From RUG11690 sp045616665 (lineage in GTDB: Bacteria > Bacteroidota > Bacteroidia > Bacteroidales > WCHB1-69), in contig JAZLHE010000095.1 in assembly GCA_045616665.1 (NCBI GenBank), forward strand, positions 54,542 to 118,541: DNA of 64,000 nt, given 5' to 3'. Made by a program: the position numbers and the translations under genes. Of the stretch, positions 8,357 through 15,050 are shown in pieces (positions within the stretch are counted from its first letter, which is position 1; every line of letters begins with the position of its first letter). The notes under the pieces were generated by a model. It was not told the DNA's origin, searched no databases, and saw only the letters and a program-made list of their open reading frames with translations.

Positions 8357-9055
8357 ATGGAATTGGGAAAATTAAAAGAAGCGGCTGAAAACGCTTTTGC
8401 CTATATGCGGAATGTTGAATTTTTTATTGTCAATAATTTTGAGTGGGTGGATATTGAAAAAGAGTGTATTTGCTTATTCCACGAATTGAATAAAGTTAGA
8501 GATGAATTGATAAATTGGAAATCGGATTATAAAAACAAAGGTTTGATTGATACGTTAAAAACCGCTAACGTTGCAGATTTGCCCAAATGCTTTTATTCCC
8601 TTTGTGATGAGGTCGGAAACAAGCCGATACAGCAGGGCGTGAGAATAAAGTATAATGATACGTTTTGCGTTAAGAAATGCAGGGCGGTGTGTGAGGAAAT
8701 CAGCCAAGAATTAAAAGAGCGTTTCAAAATTGCCGAACCTCAACAATTGCCAAAGGAACTTGAAACGGAAGAGGCAACACGCTATTTTACAAAAGCAATT
8801 GAATTGGGATTGATGAATGACAATTACGAGTGGTCAAAGGGCTTGCAGATGTTGAGTTTGTTTGCCCGTGAAATGAGCTTGAGATTGAAACTAAGTAAAG
8901 CAACCAATGCTGATGGAACAGGGCGTATTGCGTGGAAGCCCTTTGAACAACTATTTAACATTGAAAAAAATAAATTAAGAAGTAATTTTAACGATATACA
9001 AAAAACAGGTATTGAACCAAAAGAAAAAGATTTGATAGATAAGGTTTTTGAATAA
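8357..9055 (+). CDS. Element protein of unknown function
   Basis: The 232-residue product follows the integrase by 12 bp. Its C-terminal part, from LPKELETEEATRYFTKAIE onward, resembles a domain I recall at the end of many uncharacterised Bacteroidota phage and element proteins (an EEATRYFTKAIE-like start, then WKPFEQLF and a KDLIDKVF-like end). The N-terminal half is helical and rich in Cys and Trp, with no catalytic motif I can name. No signal peptide or membrane segment is present. A strong terminator follows 31 bp after the stop, so integrase and this gene form one short unit. Confidence 0.75.
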   Translation: MELGKLKEAAENAFAYMRNVEFFIVNNFEWVDIEKECICLFHELNKVRDELINWKSDYKNKGLIDTLKTANVADLPKCFYSLCDEVGNKPIQQGVRIKYNDTFCVKKCRAVCEEISQELKERFKIAEPQQLPKELETEEATRYFTKAIELGLMNDNYEWSKGLQMLSLFAREMSLRLKLSKATNADGTGRIAWKPFEQLFNIEKNKLRSNFNDIQKTGIEPKEKDLIDKVFE

Positions 9056-9085
9056 CTTTACAGCAACTAATAATTACCATTACAA

Positions 9086-9116
9086 CCCCTACAATTGCCC
9101 ATTGTAGGGGTTTTTT
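9086..9116 (+). terminator. Rho-independent terminator after the integrase unit
   Basis: A perfect 10-bp stem, CCCCTACAAT (9086-9095) with ATTGTAGGGG (9101-9110), encloses a 5-nt loop and is followed by six T. It separates the integrase unit from the excisionase-nuclease unit. Confidence 0.9.
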
Positions 9117-9253
9117 GTATGCAATGTTTTGTTTCTTTGCCGTTGCTTTCATAAATGGATTAGAGTATGAGCAATCCAAGAGAGAGCGAGGGCAAAGAAT
9201 GTAACAGCCTCATACCTGTTACAGGACAGCCCAAACCCTTAAATAAAAAGATT

Positions 9254-9538
9254 ATGACGGAGGAATTAAAAGAGGTTGTCGAAATGGTAACGGCAAACAT
9301 TATTAATTGCACAAAAGAAGTATTAACAACAGATGAGGCGGCAAGGTATTTGGGTGTTTCAAAATCATACCTCTATAAACTGACAATGAGGCGTGAAATA
9401 CCACATTACAAGCCAATGGGCAAAATATGCTACTTTAACCGTGCGGAATTGGAACAATGGCTGCAAAGTAAAAGGGTTGCAACGGTATCTGAAATTGACC
9501 AAAGGGCACAACAATTTTGCAATAAGAGGGGGGTGTGA
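9254..9538 (+). CDS. Excisionase / MerR-like helix-turn-helix protein
   Basis: The 94-residue protein contains a compact winged HTH: LTTDEAARYLGVSKSYLYKL, then REIPHYKPMGKICYFNRAELEQWLQSKRV. This is the helix_turn_helix_17 / excisionase signature found beside integrases in Bacteroidota elements. It probably directs excision or regulates the operon. I chose the ATG at 9254, where the helical lead-in begins; an in-frame ATG at 9167 would add 29 low-complexity residues and cannot be excluded. The nuclease gene starts 1 bp after the stop, so the two are co-expressed. Confidence 0.85.
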   Translation: MTEELKEVVEMVTANIINCTKEVLTTDEAARYLGVSKSYLYKLTMRREIPHYKPMGKICYFNRAELEQWLQSKRVATVSEIDQRAQQFCNKRGV

Positions 9539-9539
9539 T

Positions 9540-9992
9540 ATGGCGGAGAAAAACGAAAGTATTAAAATGCTGGAGTTGGCAGTATTTAATAACGATGTGG
9601 CAAAGCACCCAAATATCCCCAAATACGCAATTCCACGCCCTAAATTTGACGATAGAACCGCCAACGGCTTAACAAAGTGCATTATTGAGTATATCAAAAT
9701 AAAAGGCGGACAGGCGGAACGAATCAACACGACAGGAACGCCAGTGGTTGAAAGAGGGGAAAACGGCAGGCGGCTTGTTTCGTGGCGTTATGGCAATACC
9801 ACAAAGGGAAGTGCGGACATATCAGCCACGATTAAGGGATTGTCGGTAAAGATAGAGGTTAAAATCGGTAGCGACAGACAAAGCCCCGAACAAAAGAAGT
9901 ATCAGCAAGAAATTGAAAATGCGGGCGGCATATATTACATAGCACGTAATTTTGCCGATTTTGTGAAATGGTATGATGAAAAATTTAGGTAG
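9540..9992 (+). CDS. VRR-NUC domain nuclease
   Basis: The 150-residue protein shows the VRR-NUC (PD-(D/E)xK superfamily) arrangement. After a short helical N-terminus comes TTGTPVVERGE, then GSADISATI with the metal-binding Asp, VKIEVKIGSDRQSPEQKKYQ with the ExK pair and the conserved Gln, and AGGIYYIARNFADFVKWY. Stand-alone VRR-NUC proteins are frequent in phages and phage islands and act as structure-specific or Holliday-junction-type nucleases. The ATG at 9540 follows a purine-rich site (aagaggggg) and lies 1 bp past the HTH stop. Longer in-frame starts would overlap the HTH gene. Confidence 0.88.
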   Translation: MAEKNESIKMLELAVFNNDVAKHPNIPKYAIPRPKFDDRTANGLTKCIIEYIKIKGGQAERINTTGTPVVERGENGRRLVSWRYGNTTKGSADISATIKGLSVKIEVKIGSDRQSPEQKKYQQEIENAGGIYYIARNFADFVKWYDEKFR

Positions 9993-9994
9993 TT

Positions 9995-10684
9995 ATGGCA
10001 CAAAAATATATGAATTTTCCCGTAATTCTTTTACAAGGTTATATGAAAAATCCCATAGTAAAATTGCGGAATTTTCTTTTCTATTGTATGGGTTCGCTTT
10101 TAGCCCGTAATGGAGATATTGAGGTTGTGAAAAGAGAATTTGGAATTGGAAATATGAGGCAGGAAGATATTGAGTTGAGCAAACACCTGTATTATAAGAA
10201 GCCGCCAAATGTCCCATTTACTGGAATGAAACAAGAAACATTTTGGGACTATTATAAGAATCCTAAAACGGATTTTGAACACGCCTGTTTGCTTGCATAT
10301 TTGGCAATGAAAAGTATCGTTGGCAAAAATAGATATAAGAAGACCACCAATATTTTCATTTGGTCACGAATGGCGGGTAATGCGAAAGCCGTTGAAGATG
10401 AGGGCTGTTTGCCTGTTGAACTCAAGAAGTTTTTTACACGTTATCAGTTTGACAAAATCAAACTTACCCTTGAAGCCGATTGGCATTTAAGTTATTATTC
10501 AGCCCATACAAGAGGGCTTTATATCTCTTTTAGATTATCAAAAAAAGAGTTGGTTAAAAATGCGGAAGATAAAAAGCATACAATGAAGATGCTAAAGGAA
10601 AAACACAACAGAGATATAAAGGAGGCGTTGCTCGACAGAGCGATAAAGAAAACTTTGGAAGCATACAGGAGCAATCCACCATGA
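9995..10684 (+). CDS. Element protein of unknown function, upstream of iteron-like repeats
   Basis: The product has 229 residues and starts 2 bp after the nuclease stop. I do not recognise the family. It has no signal peptide. Aromatic and basic residues are common, and the C-terminal 50 residues (from about KKELVKNAEDKKHTMKM) form a strongly charged, probably helical tail. Its position directly before four copies of a GCACCTATATAAAG-type repeat resembles a replication initiator or repeat-binding regulator beside its iterons, but that is inference from placement only. Confidence 0.7.
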   Translation: MAQKYMNFPVILLQGYMKNPIVKLRNFLFYCMGSLLARNGDIEVVKREFGIGNMRQEDIELSKHLYYKKPPNVPFTGMKQETFWDYYKNPKTDFEHACLLAYLAMKSIVGKNRYKKTTNIFIWSRMAGNAKAVEDEGCLPVELKKFFTRYQFDKIKLTLEADWHLSYYSAHTRGLYISFRLSKKELVKNAEDKKHTMKMLKEKHNRDIKEALLDRAIKKTLEAYRSNPP

Positions 10685-10690
10685 TTTTCA

Positions 10691-10856
10691 GCACCTATAT
10701 AAAGAGACTTTCAGCACCTATATAAAGTAATTTTATTTTTTTGCAGCAATGAATAGTCAAAACGTATGCACCTATACAAATATATTTTACTAATATACTA
10801 AACTAATTTTTTTAAAAAGGGAAAATGAAAAAAATTTTTTCTGCACCTATATAAAG
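10691..10856 (+). repeat. Four iteron-like GCACCTATATAAAG repeats
   Basis: GCACCTATATAAAG is found at 10691-10704, 10714-10727 and 10843-10856, with a variant (GCACCTATACAAA) at 10768-10780. The first two are 23 bp apart, about two helical turns. The surrounding sequence is very AT-rich (10731-10740, 10781-10842). The arrangement fits either a replication origin with iterons or a multi-copy operator controlling the next gene, whose ATG is 10 bp past the last repeat. A short frame from 10749 (14 codons) overlaps the third repeat and is probably meaningless. Confidence 0.75.
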
Positions 10857-10866
10857 GGATTTTAAT

Positions 10867-11358
10867 ATGAATGAAAACAATTTAATTCAAAACAAGGGTT
10901 TAAGCTCCGACCAAGCCCGAGAAAATGGGAGGATTGGCGGTATTGCCAGCGGTGAGGCAAGGAGACGGAAAAAGGCAATGAAAGAAAGATTGTTGTTGTT
11001 GATGGAAGAACCCTCACAAATTGACCAAGCGACCAGCAACGGGGATAAGATGGCGGCTGCGCTGATGGCAAAGGCTGCAGACGGTGACTTAAAGGCGATA
11101 CGCCTAATAGGCGAATATTTGGGAGACTTTAAGCAGAAAATTGAATTTGAGGACACAACGCCCAAAATGACGATTGAGGAGGCGAAAGCACTTTATGAGG
11201 TTGGCTGCAGGCTAAAGGCGGAAGCAATATGTAGTGGGGAAGCACCGCTAATATTGCCGCTCTTTGATGAATCTTGCAAAATGTTGGGCAAATTGCCAAG
11301 CGATGTTGTTCGTGATATTATGAATTGTGATGTATGGGATAGAACATTTGAGGCGTAA
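10867..11358 (+). CDS. Terminase small-subunit-like protein (KGG-type N-terminus)
   Basis: The N-terminus (SSDQARENGRIGGIASGEAR) followed by RRKKAMKERL resembles the start of a widespread family of small phage proteins often placed at the terminase small-subunit position. The next part, KMAAALMAKAADGDLKAIRLIGEYLG, also matches that family, in which a helical block ends in an 'IGEKP'-like turn. The remaining 60 residues look element-specific. If it is a TerS, it could redirect a helper phage's packaging machinery, as in known phage satellites. The alternative is a transcriptional regulator. It is the last gene before attR. Confidence 0.6.
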   Translation: MNENNLIQNKGLSSDQARENGRIGGIASGEARRRKKAMKERLLLLMEEPSQIDQATSNGDKMAAALMAKAADGDLKAIRLIGEYLGDFKQKIEFEDTTPKMTIEEAKALYEVGCRLKAEAICSGEAPLILPLFDESCKMLGKLPSDVVRDIMNCDVWDRTFEA

Positions 11359-11401
11359 AAAAATTGTAATATTGTCAAATGTGAAAAACTGATTTTTTTT
11401 G

Positions 11402-11471
11402 TATTTTTGCAGCATAAAAGCCCTTTGCAATAAAATGAAAAATTTGTTCGTTTTTGTTACTGTTTTGTTAC
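11402..11471 (+). promoter_or_regulatory. Right-end promoter box and recombinase arm sites
   Basis: TATTTTTG at 11402-11409 is a -7 box pointing outward into ltaE. TTTTGTTAC repeats follow at 11452-11460 and 11463-11471. AAAAGCCCT (11416-11424) and AGGGCTTTT (11489-11497) form an inverted pair around them. The element thus appears to supply a replacement promoter for the gene whose 5' end it occupies. Confidence 0.5.
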
Positions 11472-11521
11472 CCATCAGTAGTTTGTGGAGGGCTTTTGTA
11501 TTTATAATCAACTAATTACGA

Positions 11522-11544
11522 CTTTATGCGAAGTTTTGGAAGTG
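11522..11544 (+). repeat. attR, right copy of the 23-bp attachment repeat
   Basis: Identical to 6997-7019. The ltaE start codon (11526) lies inside, so the gene's coding sequence is restored intact after integration while its upstream region is now element DNA. Confidence 0.88.
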
Positions 11545-12539
11545 ACAATAATTCTGGGGTGCATCCTTTGGTTATGGAAGCACTGAGGCAGGCCAATACC
11601 GATCACGCGTTGGCATACGGTGAGGATGAATGGACGTTGACAGCCATTGCCGACCTTAAACAGTGTTTCGGGGAGACTGCCGAGCCGTTTATGGTCTTTA
11701 ACGGTACGGGAGCCAATGTGACGGCCGTCAGGGCTTGTTGCCAGCCGTTTAATGCGATCATTGCCGCCAAAACTGCCCATATCGCGGTTGACGAATGCGG
11801 TGCGCCGGGCTTCTTGAGCGGTGCCGCCGTGAAAGAAGTGGAAACTCCCGATGGAAAACTTGCCCCCAATTTGATTCGACCGCTGCTGACAGGTTTCGGT
11901 TTTGAACATCATTCCCAGCCTAAAATGGTTTATATTTCCCAATGCACGGAATTGGGAACCGTTTATACTCCCGAAGAGATAAAATCCTTAGCCGATTTTG
12001 TTCATCAATATAATATGTATCTTCATTTGGATGGGGCACGCCTTGCCAATGCTTGCGTGGCTTTGCATAAGACCGTGAAGGAGTTGACCGTTGATTGCGG
12101 TGTGGATATTATGAGTTTCGGCGGTACGAAAAACGGTTGTATGATGGCAGAAGCCGTTATCGCTTTTCGTCCGGAATTGGCTGAAAATCTGAAATATATT
12201 CGAAAGCAGAATACGCAGCTTTTTTCAAAAATGCGCTATGTGTCCGCTCAAATTTCTGCCTATTTGAAAGACGGCTTGCTGTATGAAAATGCGAAAAATG
12301 CCAATCGTATGGCGGCATTGTTGCGCACGCAAATCGAACAGCTGGGTTATGAATTTACGCAAAAGACCGATGCCAATACCCTGCTGCTGAAAATGAAACC
12401 TGAAACGGTGGAAAAAATGCTCGCCAAGCATTTCTTTTATGTTTGGGACGAAGACAATGACGAGGTGCGCCTGGTTACTTCGTGGGACACGACCGAAGAT
12501 GACATTCGCGAGTTTGTGGAAGATTTGCGTCAATGTTAG
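11526..12539 (+). CDS. ltaE: Low-specificity L-threonine aldolase
   Basis: This PLP enzyme cleaves L-threonine or allo-threonine to glycine and acetaldehyde. The 337-residue protein begins MRSFGSDNNSGVHPLVMEAL, with the substrate-loop start typical of the family. LHLDGARLANA carries the Asp that holds the pyridine nitrogen, and FGGTKNGCM contains the Schiff-base Lys. The length is standard. The first six codons lie in attR, so the element at 6997-11544 entered exactly here without breaking the gene. Before integration it probably followed the acyltransferase gene directly; now a -7 box at 11402 may drive it. Confidence 0.96.
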   Translation: MRSFGSDNNSGVHPLVMEALRQANTDHALAYGEDEWTLTAIADLKQCFGETAEPFMVFNGTGANVTAVRACCQPFNAIIAAKTAHIAVDECGAPGFLSGAAVKEVETPDGKLAPNLIRPLLTGFGFEHHSQPKMVYISQCTELGTVYTPEEIKSLADFVHQYNMYLHLDGARLANACVALHKTVKELTVDCGVDIMSFGGTKNGCMMAEAVIAFRPELAENLKYIRKQNTQLFSKMRYVSAQISAYLKDGLLYENAKNANRMAALLRTQIEQLGYEFTQKTDANTLLLKMKPETVEKMLAKHFFYVWDEDNDEVRLVTSWDTTEDDIREFVEDLRQC

Positions 12540-12583
12540 CGAAAGTATAGATAAATGTGTATCTTGATAAATAATCATTAGAA

Positions 12584-13006
12584 ATGTTGGCGGTTTTATC
12601 TTTGGGAAGCAATCTGGGTGATAGGAAATCATATATCACGGAAGCCAAAATCCAACTTGAAAGAAGGGTGGGGCGTATAACCCAATTGTCTCCGCTTATC
12701 GAAACACAATCATGGGGCTACGATTCGCACGACTATCTAAACCAAGTGCTGGAAATTGATACCTCATTGTCTCCTGAAGATTTATTGCTTGAACTCAAGA
12801 AAATTGAAATCGATTTGGGTCGTGATCCAGAAACTAAAACCAAACCTGGTACCCAAAACTATCACGATCGCACTATCGATATTGATATTCTGTATTATGA
12901 AAATGTAACTATAAATACTCCGCAACTGACCATTCCTCATCCGCAGATTGAGCACCGGCCGTTTATTCAGAGTCTGCTCAAGGCATTGAAGAATCAGAAT
13001 CACTAA
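12584..13006 (+). CDS. folK: 2-amino-4-hydroxy-6-hydroxymethyldihydropteridine pyrophosphokinase
   Basis: HPPK transfers pyrophosphate from ATP to the pterin in folate biosynthesis. The 140-residue protein has the family marks: SLGSNLGDR at the N-terminus, SWGYDSHDYLNQV for pterin binding, LKKIEIDLGR, and RTIDIDILYY with the two Asp that bind magnesium, followed by IPHPQIEHRPF. Length is slightly short but normal for monofunctional Bacteroidota HPPK. It starts 44 bp after ltaE and is followed by the deoxynucleoside kinase, an arrangement consistent with co-transcription. Confidence 0.96.
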   Translation: MLAVLSLGSNLGDRKSYITEAKIQLERRVGRITQLSPLIETQSWGYDSHDYLNQVLEIDTSLSPEDLLLELKKIEIDLGRDPETKTKPGTQNYHDRTIDIDILYYENVTINTPQLTIPHPQIEHRPFIQSLLKALKNQNH

Positions 13007-13058
13007 TCATTTTTGAATATTAATCCAAACTATCTAATCTCTTAATTTCTTAATTTTT

Positions 13059-13688
13059 ATGTATAAATATATTGTCGTAGAAGGTTGTATTGGCGCTGGC
13101 AAGACCACGTTGGCAGAGATGCTTTCATCGGATATGAATGCGGAATTGATATTGGAACGTTTTGCCGATAATTGCTTCCTTCCTAAATTTTATAAAGATC
13201 CTGTTCATTACGCCTTTCCCGTGGAAATGACTTTCTTGACTGATAGATATCAGCAGTTGAAACAGTTGCTGTCGCAGCGCGATATGTTTACGGACTTGGT
13301 TGTCAGTGATTATTTTATAGACAAATGCATTATCTTTTCAAAGAATAATTTGCAAGCTGATGAATATAACCTTTATACTAAAGTGTATGATATTATTTCC
13401 ACCTATTTGCCCAAACCTGATTTGCTGATCTATTTATACAATAATTCTGAACGTTTGTTACGGAACATAGCCAAGCGTGGGCGCAGTTATGAGCAAGATA
13501 TTACGGCTGAATATTTGGAAAACATTCAGGACAGTTATATGACCTATTTTAAACAACATCCAAATCTGCCGATTCTCATAGTGGAGGCTCGTGATTTGGA
13601 TTTTGTTCAATATCCTGAAGATTATAATAAGATCAAGCGTTTACTTGACAAGGAATATCCCGTCGGAATTACGCGAATCACCTTTTAG
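13059..13688 (+). CDS. Deoxynucleoside kinase (dNK family)
   Basis: The 209-residue protein belongs to the deoxyadenosine/deoxyguanosine kinase group. It has a P-loop GCIGAGKTT near residue 10, ERFADN as the substrate-side Glu-Arg element, DRYQQLKQL in the centre, and a LID-like KRGRSYEQDIT motif. It phosphorylates salvaged deoxynucleosides; which base it prefers cannot be read from the sequence. The gene lies 52 bp after folK. Its stop codon is 1 bp from the end of ffh on the other strand, leaving no room for a separate terminator. Confidence 0.92.
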   Translation: MYKYIVVEGCIGAGKTTLAEMLSSDMNAELILERFADNCFLPKFYKDPVHYAFPVEMTFLTDRYQQLKQLLSQRDMFTDLVVSDYFIDKCIIFSKNNLQADEYNLYTKVYDIISTYLPKPDLLIYLYNNSERLLRNIAKRGRSYEQDITAEYLENIQDSYMTYFKQHPNLPILIVEARDLDFVQYPEDYNKIKRLLDKEYPVGITRITF

Positions 13689-13689
13689 T

Positions 13690-15024
13690 TTATCGTCTTC
13701 CGCGGGTGTTGAGGGCACGGATTAAGTTGTTGGCTTTTCCGTTGTTCACCATTTTCATCACTTTGCGTGTTTCTTCAAATTGCTTTACAAGGCGGTTGAC
13801 TTCCGTGATGTCGGTACCGCTACCCAAAGCAATACGTTTTTTGCGAGAACCGTTCAAGATGTCGGGATGCGCACGTTCGTCTGGAGTCATAGACAGAATA
13901 ATTGCTTCCACGCTCTTGAAGGCATTGTCGTCAATATCCATATCCTTAACGGCTTTGCCCATACCCGGAATCATTGACATCAGGTCTTTGACATTGCCCA
14001 TCTTCTTGATTTGGGCAATTTGGGTAAGAAAATCGTTGAAGTCGAATTGGTTCTTGGCTAATTTTTTCTGTAACTTGGCGGCCTCTTCCTCATCGTATTG
14101 CAACTGTGCCTTTTCGACGAAGGAACGAATGTCGCCCATTCCTAAAATTCTTTCGGCGAGACGGTCGGGATGGAAAACGTCGAGGGCTTCCATTTTTTCG
14201 CCGACGCCGATGAATTTGATAGGTTTGTTGACAACGGCCTTGATTGTAAGTGCGGCACCGCCACGTGTATCGCCATCCATCTTGGTCAAAATGACGCCGT
14301 CGAAATTCAACTTGTCGTTGAAGGCCTTGGCGGTATTTACCGCGTCTTGACCGGTCATCGCATCTACCACGAACAAAATTTCGTGAGGGTTGACGGCTTC
14401 CTTGATGTTGCCGATTTCGTCCATCATTTCCTGGTCAACGGCCAAACGGCCGGCCGTATCGATGATGACGACATTGTAGCCGTATTCCTTGGCATATTTG
14501 ATGGCTTTCTTGGATAAATCGACCGGATTTTGGTTGCCTTCTTCGGTAAAGACGGGTACGCCGATTTGTTCGCCGAGGACTTTTAGCTGGTCGATGGCCG
14601 CGGGACGATAAACGTCGCAAGCCACCAATAACGGTTTCTTGTTGCGTTTCGTCTTCAGCATATTGGCCAACTTGGCGGCGTGGGTGGTTTTACCAGAACC
14701 CTGCAAACCGGCCATTAAGATGATGGAAGGATCGCTTTTGATGTTGATGTCGATGGCATCGTGTCCCATCAGGGCAATCAATTCATCGTAGGTGATTTTG
14801 ACCATCAACTGGCTTGGCGAAACGGCTTTCAGCACGTTCATACCCAAGGCCTTTTGTTTTACCGTATCGGTAAAGTCTTTGGCAATTTTATAGCTAACGT
14901 CGGCGTCCAAGAGTGCTTTACGCACTTCTTTCATTGTTTCGGCCACATTGATTTCTGTAATGTAACCTTGACCTTTGATGATCTTAAACGCTCTTTCTAA
15001 TCTGTCGGTTAAACTCTCAAACAC
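13690..15024 (-). CDS. ffh: Signal recognition particle protein Ffh
   Basis: Ffh binds signal sequences of nascent membrane proteins and delivers the ribosome to FtsY. The 444-residue product shows the N domain (MFESLTDRLERAFKIIKGQG), the G domain with GLQGSGKTTHAAKLA (P-loop), DTAGR, and TKMDG, and a Met-rich M domain with MSMIPGMG that binds SRP RNA. The length is typical of bacterial Ffh. It is separated by 26 bp from thrS upstream on the same strand and converges with the deoxynucleoside kinase. Confidence 0.98.
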   Translation of the reverse strand: MFESLTDRLERAFKIIKGQGYITEINVAETMKEVRKALLDADVSYKIAKDFTDTVKQKALGMNVLKAVSPSQLMVKITYDELIALMGHDAIDINIKSDPSIILMAGLQGSGKTTHAAKLANMLKTKRNKKPLLVACDVYRPAAIDQLKVLGEQIGVPVFTEEGNQNPVDLSKKAIKYAKEYGYNVVIIDTAGRLAVDQEMMDEIGNIKEAVNPHEILFVVDAMTGQDAVNTAKAFNDKLNFDGVILTKMDGDTRGGAALTIKAVVNKPIKFIGVGEKMEALDVFHPDRLAERILGMGDIRSFVEKAQLQYDEEEAAKLQKKLAKNQFDFNDFLTQIAQIKKMGNVKDLMSMIPGMGKAVKDMDIDDNAFKSVEAIILSMTPDERAHPDILNGSRKKRIALGSGTDITEVNRLVKQFEETRKVMKMVNNGKANNLIRALNTRGRR

Positions 15025-15050
15025 TTTTCTCTATATTAGGTTAATAGGTA

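Larger units (their letters stand above)
6997..11544 (+). mobile_element. Integrated 4.5-kb element in the start of ltaE (satellite-like)
   Basis: Two copies of an identical 23-bp sequence (6997-7019 and 11522-11544, containing ATGCGAAGTTTTGGAAGTG) bound the region; the repeat-to-repeat unit is 4525 bp. The right copy is the real start of the threonine aldolase gene and the left copy is a dead start. Between them are a tyrosine recombinase, an unknown gene, an excisionase-like HTH gene, a VRR-NUC nuclease, another unknown gene, four GCACCTATATAAAG-type repeats and a terminase-small-subunit-like gene. No capsid, tail, portal, relaxase or conjugation gene is present. The content best fits a phage satellite or a minimal integrative element. 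Satellite identity is inference; integration itself is well supported. Confidence 0.88.

Noticed and set aside
10749..10793. A 14-codon leader peptide (MNSQNVCTYTNIFY) before the terminase-like gene
   Set aside because: It overlaps the third iteron-like repeat, ends well before the next gene and shows no ribosome site; probably chance.
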